Assembly: GCF_023612255.1 (NCBI RefSeq)
Contig: NZ_CP063231.1
Location: 2,028,001-2,092,000 of the forward strand
Direction of reading: 5' to 3'
DNA length: 64,000 nucleotides
Source: Luteibacter flocculans
GTDB taxonomy: Bacteria; Pseudomonadota; Gammaproteobacteria; Xanthomonadales; Rhodanobacteraceae
The notes under the pieces were generated by a model that was not told the origin of the DNA, searched no databases, and was given only the letters and a program-made list of their open reading frames with translations. Positions 35,455-44,345 of this stretch are shown here, piece by piece; within the stretch, counting starts at the first letter, position 1; each line of letters starts with the position of its first letter. A program made the translations under genes and the position numbers.

Positions 35455-36891
35455 TCAGGCGTGACTTTGTGCTTGTCGCCAGCTGAGTGCCGCGGCAAGG
35501 GCCAACGCTGCGCCAATCACCAATGTGGCAAAGGCGAAACCCGCCTGGGCGAGCCTTGCACCACTGCCGTCGGGCGCCAGGGTGAAGAACAGGCCGCCTA
35601 CCAGTGCAGTCGACACGGCGGCGCTGATCTGCAGCGTGGCGCTGACCAACCCGGCGGCGAGGCCAGCCCAGCGTGGATCGACCTGATCCACGTTCAAGCG
35701 GACCAGGGCCGGCAGGGCGATACCTTGCCCTAGTCCGATCAGGAAGAGCGGCGCGGGAAGCCACGCGGGCGCGTGCGTCAGTGCAAGGATGCACGCGATA
35801 AGCGCGCCCAGTACCTCACACAGCATGCCGAGCGCGGCCGTGCGTGTACCCATGCGCATGGCCAGTCGCGGACTGCACAGTGGCCCGAGCAGGAACCCCA
35901 CACCCAGCGGCAAGATGGCGAATCCGGTAGCCAGCGCGTTGTGCCCCAAGCCAACCTGCTCGTAGACGGCGAAAATCAGAAAGAACGGGGCGAGCCAGTA
36001 GAAGAAAAACGTTGCTGTCAGGCTTCGCTGCAGCCCGGGAGCTCTCAACAGCGAGGGATACACCAGCGGTGTATTGCCCCGCTGTTCCTGGCGCCTCTCG
36101 AAGCGCCAGAACGACACGAGCAGCGGCGCGCTCACCATCAGCAACGCCACACACCACCACGGCCAATGCTGCTCTCGTCCCTCGATGAGGGGGATCACCA
36201 GGGCCAGCAGCCCAGTTGCCAGCAGCAACGCACCCGGCACATCGAGTTTGGCGGATCGTTCGCCTCGGCTTTCGCGAAGCAGGATCAATGCTGCCGGCAC
36301 GGCCACCACGATGATAGGCAGGTTGATCAGGAACACGCTGCGCCAGCCCAGGCCAAGGACATTGGCGGACACCAGAACACCACCCAGCAATTGCCCGCCC
36401 ACCGACGCCAGACCAAACGTAGCGCCGTACAGACTCAGAGCGCGGTTTTTCTCCGCAGTGGGGAAGAGAGCATGGATGGACGCCAGAGACTGCGGCGCCA
36501 TGACGGCAGCAGAAACACCCTGGAGCAATCGCCCGACAACCAGCACGGCGGGCGAGGGCGCCCAGCCGCACAATGCGGACGCGGCGGCAAAACCGAGCAT
36601 GCCACCCACGAAGGCGCGCTTGCGCCCATACAGATCGCCGAGCCGGCCGCCCAGAATGAGCGTCACGGCGTACGCGGTCGCATAGACCGAGACCACCAGT
36701 TGAGCGACATCCGACGAGGCTTTGAGATCCGTGCGTATCGCTGGCAACGCCACGTTGACGATGAAGAAATCCAGCGGCGGCAAGAGGGTGCCTGTTAGAA
36801 GCACTGCCAAAGCCAGCCAACGGTGAGTATCGCGCGTCGAGTGCTCGGGTATGGCGGTGCTGACGGCCGCGGAGCGGATTGACGAGGACAT
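35455..36891 (-). CDS. MFS transporter, DHA2 (14-helix) drug efflux family
   Basis: A 478-residue inner-membrane protein with about fourteen hydrophobic segments. Motif C-like LLPPLDFFIVNVALPAI (residues about 35-51) and motif A GGRLGDLYGRKRAF (near residue 80) mark the EmrB/QacA-type drug:H+ antiporters. The start at 36891 (MSSSIRSAAV) has GGAAAG ahead. It is divergent from a TetR regulator that most probably represses it through the palindrome at 36954-36971. Substrates are unknown. Confidence 0.9.
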   Translation of the reverse strand: MSSSIRSAAVSTAIPEHSTRDTHRWLALAVLLTGTLLPPLDFFIVNVALPAIRTDLKASSDVAQLVVSVYATAYAVTLILGGRLGDLYGRKRAFVGGMLGFAAASALCGWAPSPAVLVVGRLLQGVSAAVMAPQSLASIHALFPTAEKNRALSLYGATFGLASVGGQLLGGVLVSANVLGLGWRSVFLINLPIIVVAVPAALILLRESRGERSAKLDVPGALLLATGLLALVIPLIEGREQHWPWWCVALLMVSAPLLVSFWRFERRQEQRGNTPLVYPSLLRAPGLQRSLTATFFFYWLAPFFLIFAVYEQVGLGHNALATGFAILPLGVGFLLGPLCSPRLAMRMGTRTAALGMLCEVLGALIACILALTHAPAWLPAPLFLIGLGQGIALPALVRLNVDQVDPRWAGLAAGLVSATLQISAAVSTALVGGLFFTLAPDGSGARLAQAGFAFATLVIGAALALAAALSWRQAQSHA

Positions 36892-36953
36892 GGCACGCTT
36901 TCCGGGGCAGGACGACGGGGAGGCCCACGGCCGCCTTGCGATCATGGGTACTT

Positions 36954-36971
36954 ATGTATCGAGCGATACAT
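36954..36971. promoter_or_regulatory. 18-base perfect palindrome, probable TetR operator
   Basis: ATGTATCGAGCGATACAT is a perfect palindrome 63 bases upstream of the MFS start and 80 bases before the TetR start. A weaker related sequence (TGTATATCGATTAGTATC) lies at about 37002-37019. Both sit in an AT-rich promoter-like stretch. Confidence 0.6.
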
Positions 36972-37050
36972 TAAATAGTCTGGCCGTGCGTAGTCAACAA
37001 CTTGTATATCGATTAGTATCTAAATCGAGTTTCCGCCGGAGGATGCCGTT

Positions 37051-37695
37051 ATGGCCGTCATGGGCCGCCCGCGAACGTTCGACCGCGACAAGGCAATCGA
37101 TGAGGCCTTGCAGCTGTTCTGGCAGAACGGCTTCGAAGCCACATCGTTGAGCCAGCTCAAGGCAGCGATGGGTGGCGGGATTTCTGCCCCGAGCTTCTAT
37201 GCGGCATTCGGCTCCAAGGAAGCGCTGTTTCAGGAGTGCGTGCAGCGCTACCTGGAAACGTACGCGCAGGTGACCGAGTGCTTGTGGGACACCGACATGG
37301 CGCCAAGAGACGCCATTGAAGCCGCCTTGCGTCAGTCCGCCCGCATGCAATACGAGCGCGGCCATCCGAAAGGCTGCATGGTCGGGCTGGGCGTCATGAG
37401 CGCACCTTCCGATGCGCATGCATCGGTCAGTGTCGGGCTGACGCGCTCGCGCTCGCGCACCCGCAAGGGATTCATTGCCTGTGTACAACGCGGTATCGAC
37501 CGTGGCGATCTCGACGCCAGCATCGAGGCCCAAGGGCTGGCTGCCGTCTTCGACGCCTTCCTGATGGGGTTGTCGGTGCTCGCCCGAGACGGTGTTCGCC
37601 TGAGCACCGTGGAAGCCGGTATCTCTCACGTCATGCTGGCCTGGGATGCGGCGGCGCGCTCGCAACGCGGAGCCGCGCGCGCGGGAAAGGCATGA
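37051..37695 (+). CDS. TetR/AcrR family transcriptional regulator
   Basis: A 214-residue repressor. It begins MAVMGRPRTFDRDKAIDEAL, the usual opening of this TetR subgroup, and the helix-turn-helix ends at APSFYAAFGSKEALF (about residues 48-62). The C-terminal ligand domain contains GHPKGCMVGLG, common in TetR_C proteins controlling efflux pumps. GGAGG precedes the ATG. It is divergent from the DHA2 transporter. Confidence 0.88.
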   Translation: MAVMGRPRTFDRDKAIDEALQLFWQNGFEATSLSQLKAAMGGGISAPSFYAAFGSKEALFQECVQRYLETYAQVTECLWDTDMAPRDAIEAALRQSARMQYERGHPKGCMVGLGVMSAPSDAHASVSVGLTRSRSRTRKGFIACVQRGIDRGDLDASIEAQGLAAVFDAFLMGLSVLARDGVRLSTVEAGISHVMLAWDAAARSQRGAARAGKA

Positions 37696-37744
37696 TGGAT
37701 CGCCGGTTTCCCGCGCCACGCGGCCGCCGCTGGCCGCGACAGGC

Positions 37745-38494
37745 TCAGACCGCGACGAGGCCGCCGTCGACGACGAGTTCGGCACCTGCGATGTAGCTGC
37801 CCTGGCTCGACGCGAGGAAGAGCACCGCGTCGGCGACTTCTTCCGTGCGGCCCATGCGACCGAGCGGGATGAGCTGATTGAACATTTCCTCGGCGCCCGG
37901 ACGCGTATCGAGGTAGCCGCGCATCAGCTGTGTTTCCGTGCCGCCGGGTGCGACGACGTTGACGCGGATGCCGCGCTCTTTCAGGTCGGCGGTCCAACTG
38001 CGAGCGAACGAGCGCACCGCCGCCTTGGTGGCGTTGTAGAGCGACTGCCCCGGAAAACCCTTGCTGCCGGCGACGGATCCGTTAAGGACCACGGCACTAC
38101 CTGCACCGAGCAGCGGCAGCGCCTTCTGAACGCTGAAAAGCAGGCCGCGGACGTTCACGCCGAAGATCCGCTCGAAGTCCTGTTCGGTGATGTCGTCCAA
38201 GGGGAGGGAATCGGAGTCCGCCGTACCGGCATTAGCGAAGAGTACGTCCAGCTTGCCGTGGTCCTGGCGGATGCGGTCGTAGAGGCGGTCCAGGTCGCCC
38301 AAGTTCGCCACGTCGCCCTGGATGCCCACGGCGGCCTCGCCGAGTTCCGCCACCGCTGCGTCCAGCCGGTCCTGCCGGCGCCCGGTAATGTACACGCGCG
38401 CGCCTTCTGCAATGAACGCCTTTGCCGTGGCGAGGCCGATGCCTTCGCTGCCGCCCGTAATGGCCACGATCTTGCCTTCGAAACGCTTGTTCAT
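37745..38494 (-). CDS. SDR family oxidoreductase
   Basis: A 249-residue classical SDR. The motif GGSEGIG is at residues 14-20, NAGTAD near 89, the catalytic Ser is in VVLNGSVAGSKG and YNATK (YxxxK) is near 150. The C-terminal RTEEVADAVLFLAS and YIAGAELVVDGG are typical of the FabG/glucose-dehydrogenase-like group. It is divergent from a TetR gene with nested operator repeats between them and so is probably induced by that repressor's ligand. Confidence 0.9.
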   Translation of the reverse strand: MNKRFEGKIVAITGGSEGIGLATAKAFIAEGARVYITGRRQDRLDAAVAELGEAAVGIQGDVANLGDLDRLYDRIRQDHGKLDVLFANAGTADSDSLPLDDITEQDFERIFGVNVRGLLFSVQKALPLLGAGSAVVLNGSVAGSKGFPGQSLYNATKAAVRSFARSWTADLKERGIRVNVVAPGGTETQLMRGYLDTRPGAEEMFNQLIPLGRMGRTEEVADAVLFLASSQGSYIAGAELVVDGGLVAV

Positions 38495-38510
38495 GGGGTG
38501 CCCTTTGATT

Positions 38511-38556
38511 AAGTGGAGGATTGCTCCATTTAATATATGGAGGCATCATCCACTTT
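38511..38556. promoter_or_regulatory. Nested inverted repeats, probable TetR operator region
   Basis: TGGAG-N5-CTCCA (38514-38528) is followed by ATGGAG-N6-TCCA (38537-38552), and AAGTGGA/TCCACTT (38511-38517 and 38549-38555) bracket both. The centre TTTAATATAT is promoter-like. The region lies between the SDR start (38494) and the TetR start (38573), overlapping where both promoters should be. Confidence 0.55.
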
Positions 38557-38572
38557 GCAACCGAGGCTGTCC

Positions 38573-39145
38573 ATGACCGAAACATTTCAGACGATCGACG
38601 AGACGCCGCTGCGCGCCGATGCGGCGCGCAATCGCGAGCGCATCCTCGCGGCGGCGGATGAGGTGTTCTCTGAACGCGGTGCCGACGCGTCCCTTGAAGA
38701 CGTCGCGAAACGCGCGAAGGTCGGTATCGGCACGCTCTACCGTCGATTCCCGACGCGCGAGTCACTGCTAGGAGCGCTCTGCGACGAACGCCTGCTCGCG
38801 CTCGCCGCCAACAGCCGCACCCGCGACGACGCGATGGACCCCGGCACGTCACTCCGTGCCTTCATGGTCGAACTCGCCACGCATGCCAGCCATTACCAAG
38901 GACTGGCCGTGCAGCTCGGGACGGTGCTCAAGAGCCACACCGTCGGATGCAATGCAGGACGCGAGGAAGGGCAGCGCCTGCTGCAGCGCGCGCAGAAAGC
39001 CAAGGCCGTGGCGAAAAACGTTTCATTCGACGATCTGCTCTGCGTCATCACGGCGATCTCCCTGGCGGTGGAGCAGGGTGGTCCGGCGAAGTCACGAGTC
39101 AAGCACCTGGTCGATTTGTTTCTCGATGGAATCAGGGTGCGTTGA
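38573..39145 (+). CDS. TetR/AcrR family transcriptional regulator
   Basis: A 190-residue repressor with helix-turn-helix AAADEVFSERGADASLEDVA and GIGTLYRRFPTRESLL (residues about 25-70). The C-terminal domain resembles the SbtR-like subgroup (VELATHASHYQGLA). The ATG at 38573 is used because the upstream frame runs through the operator. It is divergent from the SDR gene at 38494, its likely target. Confidence 0.88.
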   Translation: MTETFQTIDETPLRADAARNRERILAAADEVFSERGADASLEDVAKRAKVGIGTLYRRFPTRESLLGALCDERLLALAANSRTRDDAMDPGTSLRAFMVELATHASHYQGLAVQLGTVLKSHTVGCNAGREEGQRLLQRAQKAKAVAKNVSFDDLLCVITAISLAVEQGGPAKSRVKHLVDLFLDGIRVR

Positions 39146-39172
39146 AGCGGCGAGGCGATAGCGTCGAAATCT

Positions 39173-39754
39173 ATGATCTCCATCCAACTGACATTCGACG
39201 ACGGCCCCGGACCCTCGACCGCTCGCCTCTTGGATGTGCTGCAGCACGCGCGCTTCACAGCGACCTTCTTCGTCCTTGGAAAACACGCGCAGGTGCAGCC
39301 TGCACTCCTGCGACGCATGGCTGAAGACGGTCACGTGATCGGTAATCACACCTGGTCGCATGCGCGTGATGGTGAACTAAGCGATCAAAGACTCAAGGAC
39401 GATATCGCTGCGACCGATCGCCTTATTCGTGAGGCTTTCGAGAAGGCCGGTGTCGCTTCGCCAGAGCGCATCCCTCTACGGCTGCCGTACGGTGCGCAAG
39501 AGGGCGACACCCGCTTGCGCGTGCTCGCATCCCTCGGTCGATCGCATGTGGGATGGACATCGCTCTTCGACGACTGGGTAAGACCCGCTCCGAACGTAGA
39601 CCGCCTCGTTGGGGCCATGCGTGCGCATATGGCCGATCAGATTCACCGCAATGAAGATGCCGTGCTCTGCCTGCATGATGCTTCCCCGACTGCCGAGGAA
39701 CGCGAAGCCACCGTCGACGCCGTCGAGCGCTGGCTCTCATTGAGAGTGTACTGA
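39173..39754 (+). CDS. Polysaccharide deacetylase family protein (NodB fold)
   Basis: A 193-residue single-domain NodB-type deacetylase. The metal-binding TFDDGPGPST is at residues 7-16, the His pair is in GNHTWSH near 58-64, and LRLPYGAQ supplies the catalytic-site RxPY. It has no signal peptide, so it is probably cytoplasmic or acts on a small soluble amide or N-acetyl sugar. It follows the TetR gene by 27 bases. Its last 112 bases are antisense to the 3' end of the convergent kinase-like gene. Confidence 0.85.
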   Translation: MISIQLTFDDGPGPSTARLLDVLQHARFTATFFVLGKHAQVQPALLRRMAEDGHVIGNHTWSHARDGELSDQRLKDDIAATDRLIREAFEKAGVASPERIPLRLPYGAQEGDTRLRVLASLGRSHVGWTSLFDDWVRPAPNVDRLVGAMRAHMADQIHRNEDAVLCLHDASPTAEEREATVDAVERWLSLRVY

Positions 39755-40704
39755 CGACGCAGGGCTCGCCAGCAACCGAGAAACCCCATGCCCGGGCCGG
39801 GCTGCCAGAGCCGACGTTGTGCCGCGTGGATATGGATCAGCACCTGGTCGAGGCAGAACAGATTCATGAGCGCCTCTCGGTAGCGCACCCACCAGGTTGC
39901 GTCAGCACCGGGAATCATTTCAGCATAAGCCAACACCGCTTGATGCCACCGCCGATCATCAAAGTGAAAACCGTCATCTCGCTCGGCATCGCGTGAGAGA
40001 GCGAATGCAGCGAAGGCCGCTTCGAGCCAGGAGGCCCCTTGGCCCACCTCGTCGAAGTCCACGATCCCGCAAACCCGATGGTCGATAAAGAGAAGGTTGC
40101 CGGCATGGAAGTCGCCGTGTAGCCACTGTATCGGCCCGCGCACCCATGTCATGGCTGCCGTCAGCCATGCGTGTGCACGGTCGAGCATCAAATCGTAATG
40201 CGCATTCGGGATCGCCGGCAGCAGCGGAGCGGGGTGTGCCCGAATGCGTTCGTAGCGCTGCCATAGCCATGCCAGCGGATCGGCACTCGGGCACGGGAGG
40301 GGTGCCAGTGCGGCATGCAGTCTCGCCAGAGCGTGCATCGCGTGTGTCGTCGCACGATCTGGATCCTGCGGCAATCCCGGTAGCCCATCGATACGTTCGA
40401 ACACATGCAGCCAACGTCCTTCGTCGGTCCTGACGACGTCATTTCCCTCCCGGGTAGGGATGACCGTAGGCACCGCGATATCACCCTGCTTTCCGCGTAC
40501 CTGTCGGATCGCCTGCCGCTCTCTATGGACCTGCTCAGCCGTCTTTCCTGGCCAGGAGACGCGAACGATACACGGGCCCTGTTCGGTGGGGACGAGGTAC
40601 GAACTGTTAGTATGGCCGGCAGGCAAGGGCTTCGGACTTACGTCGCCAAGCCCCCACGCGGTACTTAGCAGCGCTACTGCCGCGTCGTCCATCACGCTGT
40701 CCAT
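39643..40704 (-). CDS. Aminoglycoside phosphotransferase-fold kinase
   Basis: A 353-residue APH/ChoK-like small-molecule kinase. The catalytic Brenner motif is HGDFHAGNLLF and the metal-binding DFD is in GIVDFDEVGQG. The N-terminal lobe (HTNSSYLV, CIVRVSW) fits the ATP-binding part. Substrates in this fold include hydroxylated amino acids, amino sugars and homoserine. The last 37 residues are antisense to the deacetylase gene and look low-complexity (Ser/Thr/Arg-rich). Its start is only 14 bases from the start of the divergent CmcI-like gene. It may belong to the adjacent biosynthetic locus. Confidence 0.78.
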   Translation of the reverse strand: MDSVMDDAAVALLSTAWGLGDVSPKPLPAGHTNSSYLVPTEQGPCIVRVSWPGKTAEQVHRERQAIRQVRGKQGDIAVPTVIPTREGNDVVRTDEGRWLHVFERIDGLPGLPQDPDRATTHAMHALARLHAALAPLPCPSADPLAWLWQRYERIRAHPAPLLPAIPNAHYDLMLDRAHAWLTAAMTWVRGPIQWLHGDFHAGNLLFIDHRVCGIVDFDEVGQGASWLEAAFAAFALSRDAERDDGFHFDDRRWHQAVLAYAEMIPGADATWWVRYREALMNLFCLDQVLIHIHAAQRRLWQPGPGMGFLGCWRALRRQYTLNESQRSTASTVASRSSAVGEASCRQSTASSLR

Positions 40705-40718
40705 GACCTGGCTCGATC

Positions 40719-41408
40719 ATGTCCGAACGTATTTCCGCTCGCATGCGCGATATCAATGTCGAATGGCTGACCCGCGCCGCTGAGGTCGATCATCTTTTTC
40801 ATAACCGTTGGCTGGGTGAGCTGTTCTTTCATCTTCCCGGCGACATGCTCGCCATTCAAGAGCTGGTTTGGCGCGTCAAGCCTCGGTGCATCATCCAGAC
40901 GGGCATCGCTGCGGGCGGCGGAGCGGTATTTTCCGCCTCGATGCTGGAGTTGGCGGGTGGCGACGGGATCGTTGTTGCCGTCGAACCCAAACTCCGGCCC
41001 GAGGTTCGGGATCGCTTGCTTTCGCATCGCCTGGCGCATCGCATGCGCATTGTCGAAGGCGATTCGCTCGACCCTGCGACGTTTCAAAAGGTCGTGGCGG
41101 AGTGTGCCGATATCTCGCCGACCATGGTCATTCTCGATCTCGTCCATACCCATGAGCACGTACTCGGCGAGCTTCGCACCTATGCGCCGCTGGTGACGCC
41201 GGGCAGCTATGCGATCGTCATGGACACGATCATGGAACACCTGCCGGTGGAGACGTTTGCGGGCAAGCCGTATGGCAGAGGCAATAACCCAGCCACCGCG
41301 GCAAAGGCGTTTCTCATCGAAAACGATCACTTCGAGGTGGATCATGACATCGAAGACCAGGTGATCATGACGCTGTCGCCCGACGGTTTCCTGCGGCGAG
41401 CTCGCTGA
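40719..41408 (+). CDS. CmcI/cephalosporin hydroxylase-like methyltransferase-fold protein
   Basis: A 229-residue protein. IQELVWRVKPRCIIQTGIA, GGAVFSASMLELAG and VAVEPKLRP form the S-adenosylmethionine-binding pattern of the CmcI family, which includes cephalosporin 7-alpha-methoxylation components and rhamnosyl O-methyltransferases. A second conserved part is MVILDLVHTHEHVLGELRTYAPLV followed by GSYAIVMDT. It probably O-methylates a hydroxyl on a sugar or peptide. It is the only plus-strand gene of the locus; its 3' end overlaps the glycosyltransferase gene by 44 bases. No clear ribosome site is seen. Confidence 0.8.
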   Translation: MSERISARMRDINVEWLTRAAEVDHLFHNRWLGELFFHLPGDMLAIQELVWRVKPRCIIQTGIAAGGGAVFSASMLELAGGDGIVVAVEPKLRPEVRDRLLSHRLAHRMRIVEGDSLDPATFQKVVAECADISPTMVILDLVHTHEHVLGELRTYAPLVTPGSYAIVMDTIMEHLPVETFAGKPYGRGNNPATAAKAFLIENDHFEVDHDIEDQVIMTLSPDGFLRRAR

Positions 41409-42570
41409 TGAGTTGCGCGGCTTCCGTAGACCCTGGGCGACGATAGCTCTTCGCAACGCGTGCAACGTTCGCTTTGACCTGTTCGGACGTCATCAATCCC
41501 GTGATGGCATCGGCAATGTCATCACGCGATGCGTGCTCGAGATCGAGCCGCCGCCCCACGCCTGCTCGCTCGACGAAATGCACCTGATGAAACTGATCGT
41601 TGCACAGCGGTGAGATGATCATGGGCACGCCGAACGACAGCGCCTCCATGACCGAGTTGGCGCCTCCGTGCGTGATGAAGAGCGACGCGCGGTCCAGCAT
41701 CGCGAGTTGCGGTGCATAGCGCACCGCATGCATGTGTGGGCCCAACGTCGGCAGCTCGTTCGTGTCGAGCAGGTCGGCCATCGACAGCACCAACTGCACG
41801 GGGAGGTCGCGGGTCGCTTCGATGACCTTCGAGAACATCTGGGGCTGGTAGTAGATCTGGCTGCCCAGCGACATGTACACGAGGGGTAGGGCAGGGTCGA
41901 GGCGTTCCCAGGAGAAGTCTGGTTCGTCGCCGCGCAGCGTGGCGGGTAATGAAGGTCCGACCAGGGCGACATCCGGTGGTGCGTCGGCCGCCAACGCCTC
42001 GGTGGTGAAAGCGATCGTCAACCATGGCGAGATCACGTCACAGCCTCGAAACGTCGGACTCATCCCGTGCGCGGCAAAGAGCGCATCGCGAGAAGGTGCA
42101 AGCCATCGAACGGTTGCCAATAGATCGGAGTTGAGCGACGGCGGCAGCACGGGATTCAGCGAGTTGGACATCGCCACCCAGGGTAGCCCCTCGGCGTCGG
42201 CGGCGATGGCAGCGGCGTAGAGCAACGGATCGATGACGACGATATCCGGGCGCCAGCGACCGATGCTTTCACGAATACGGTCGATCTCGGCAGGCACCCC
42301 ATCGATCAGCAAGGAGCGCACCCACTCGCGAAGCCACGACGGATCACGCACCTGCTTCGCAAATTCTGCACCGCGTCGCCAGTCCGCCGGGCGTGGCGAT
42401 TCGACAGGTCCAAAACATTCGAACTCGCCTGCGCGCCGCACTTGGTGACGGATATCGCCGGGCGCATGAAACGCCACCGCATGGCCCATCGCTTTCAATG
42501 CAAGTGCTGGCCCCATGCACGGATTGACGTGTCCGCGCTCTGGAACGACACAGAAAAGAACACGGCTCAT
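41365..42570 (-). CDS. Family 1 (UGT/MGT-like) glycosyltransferase
   Basis: A 401-residue GT-B enzyme. The N-terminal acceptor domain opens VLFCVVPERGHVNPCMG. The C-terminal nucleotide-sugar domain has VYMSLGSQIYY, VRYAPQLAMLDRASLFITHGG and SFGVPMIISPLCNDQ, the UGT signature region. Such enzymes glycosylate small lipophilic or peptide natural products and macrolides. The ATG at 42570 overlaps the stop of the upstream asparagine-synthetase gene (ATGA), which fixes the start. It is the last gene of the coupled minus-strand run. Confidence 0.9.
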   Translation of the reverse strand: MSRVLFCVVPERGHVNPCMGPALALKAMGHAVAFHAPGDIRHQVRRAGEFECFGPVESPRPADWRRGAEFAKQVRDPSWLREWVRSLLIDGVPAEIDRIRESIGRWRPDIVVIDPLLYAAAIAADAEGLPWVAMSNSLNPVLPPSLNSDLLATVRWLAPSRDALFAAHGMSPTFRGCDVISPWLTIAFTTEALAADAPPDVALVGPSLPATLRGDEPDFSWERLDPALPLVYMSLGSQIYYQPQMFSKVIEATRDLPVQLVLSMADLLDTNELPTLGPHMHAVRYAPQLAMLDRASLFITHGGANSVMEALSFGVPMIISPLCNDQFHQVHFVERAGVGRRLDLEHASRDDIADAITGLMTSEQVKANVARVAKSYRRPGSTEAAQLISELAAGNRRATAS

Positions 42571-44345
42571 GCAAAACTCACATCGTGAAGGGTCGCCCAG
42601 TGCGCCAAGGCGGAAGCGCGGAACATGACCGCACGCTCGTGTTCGTCGAGGGGGCTGGGATCGGCGCAACGTCGAAGCAGACGTGGTACGTCCATCACGA
42701 CAGCGACAGAGTCGCCATGGTCCCGCAGCGTCTCATGGGTGTGCTGGCGGACATGTTCGCCAGCACCCTGGTCTTTGGGGAGTGCCGACTTCCGCCGACG
42801 CCGAATAGGCTCGGGCACCAGACCTCGCGCCGCCTCGCGCAACATGGCCTTCTCGATACCGTGGCGCAGCGCGTCTTCAGGCGCTATCGACGCCGCGAGA
42901 TCGAGCAGTGCCGTGTCGCCGAAAGGCACGCGTGCTTCCACGCCGTGGGCCATGCAATGAATGTCGCCGTTATGCAGAAGACGTTGCAGCCACCGATGCC
43001 TGACCAGCCATTGGGTCGCGCGTAAACGACCGCCGACGGTCGCCCACTCATGGCCGGCATCCTGGGCCAGCGCACGGTACGCCGTGCCAAAATATTCGAG
43101 CGGCCGCGCAAGCAAGCCTGGGCGCAGGTAGGGGTCGCCGGTCAGACGCTGCAACACATGAAGCGGGTCGCTCGTCGCGTGGGGGTCGAGAAGAAAGTGA
43201 TAGCCGAAGTGGGTTTCATCGGCGGCATCGCCGACCATGACGGCCTTTACGCGGGTTCCCGCCGTCCGAGCAAGGTGATGTTGCGCCAGTTCCTGCTCCC
43301 ATGCGGGCAGCGCATCGTTCTGACTTGCCACCTCGCGCAAGCTTTTTCCGAAGTCATCGCGCGAGGGCCTGACGTCTGTACGAGGCAGTCGCAAATGCGT
43401 TGACGCGCTTTCCGCAAACGGCTGATCGTCGGAGTCCACGATCAGGGAGGCTGCGTAGTCGTAGCGATCGTGCTCGGCGAAGGCAATGGTGAAGCTTTCC
43501 GGTGTTGCGCCGGCCTGTGTTGCCAACGCACCGATCAAGGTGGAATCCAGGCCGCCGCTCAGAAACAGCCCCACGGGAGCGTCTGCCACGAGAGTGCGCC
43601 GAACAGCCTCAGCCAACCGCACGCGCAGTTGGTCAGCGGTTTCCTTCCACGAGCCTGGCGAAGCGGTCGCTTCACCCTCGATGGCCCACGGCCACACGTG
43701 TACGCCTTCCGCGGTGATGCGCAACGCGTGGCCGGGCGCGAGGTAGTTCATGCCGACGAACATCGGTGCCGCTACACCGCTGAAGTAAGGAGCGACCAGA
43801 TATTCGGTGACGGCGTCGATGTTCGCGCGCGGGCGCGCATGCATGGCCGGCAGCAAGGCCTTCGCTTCCGACGCAAAGATGAACTCGTCGGACTGTTCGG
43901 CGTAAACGAAGGGCTTGATTCCCAGGCGGTCCCGCGCTGCAAAACCCTGACGGCGTTCCGTGTCCCACACGAAGAACGCGAACATGCCATTGAAGCGAGC
44001 CAGGCATGCCTCTCTCCACGTCGCGTAAGCCGCCAGCACGACCTCGCTGTCGCTGCGCGACTGGAACCGCCACGCTTTCGACAGCTCGGCCCGCAGCGCG
44101 TCGTGGTTGTAGATTTCGCCGTTGTACACGAGCACGTAGCGGTTGTCGGCGCTGCGCATCGGCTGCGCGCTGTTGGCCGGGTCGACGAGGGCGAGCAGGG
44201 TGTGGCCGAGCACGGCGCACGGGTCGTGCCAAAGGCCGCTGCCATCCGGGCCGCGGTGACGAAGACGGTCACGCATCGCGATCACTCGGTCCGTGTGCAC
44301 GCGCGCGCCGCCGTCATAGCGGATCAAGCCAGCAAGGCCGCACAT
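42567..44345 (-). CDS. Asparagine synthetase (glutamine-hydrolysing)-like amidotransferase
   Basis: A 592-residue protein with both AsnB domains. An N-terminal class II glutaminase starts MCGLAGLIRYDGG, so Cys2 is the nucleophile, and RHRGPDGSG and LVYNGEIYNH are conserved. The synthetase domain has the PP-loop SGGLDST at residues 263-269. It can hydrolyse glutamine, adenylate a carboxylate and transfer ammonia to form an amide. In a biosynthetic run with a second synthetase, it probably modifies a pathway intermediate rather than making cell asparagine. It overlaps the preceding gene by one base (TGATG) and the next by four. Confidence 0.88.
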   Translation of the reverse strand: MCGLAGLIRYDGGARVHTDRVIAMRDRLRHRGPDGSGLWHDPCAVLGHTLLALVDPANSAQPMRSADNRYVLVYNGEIYNHDALRAELSKAWRFQSRSDSEVVLAAYATWREACLARFNGMFAFFVWDTERRQGFAARDRLGIKPFVYAEQSDEFIFASEAKALLPAMHARPRANIDAVTEYLVAPYFSGVAAPMFVGMNYLAPGHALRITAEGVHVWPWAIEGEATASPGSWKETADQLRVRLAEAVRRTLVADAPVGLFLSGGLDSTLIGALATQAGATPESFTIAFAEHDRYDYAASLIVDSDDQPFAESASTHLRLPRTDVRPSRDDFGKSLREVASQNDALPAWEQELAQHHLARTAGTRVKAVMVGDAADETHFGYHFLLDPHATSDPLHVLQRLTGDPYLRPGLLARPLEYFGTAYRALAQDAGHEWATVGGRLRATQWLVRHRWLQRLLHNGDIHCMAHGVEARVPFGDTALLDLAASIAPEDALRHGIEKAMLREAARGLVPEPIRRRRKSALPKDQGAGEHVRQHTHETLRDHGDSVAVVMDVPRLLRRCADPSPLDEHERAVMFRASALAHWATLHDVSFA

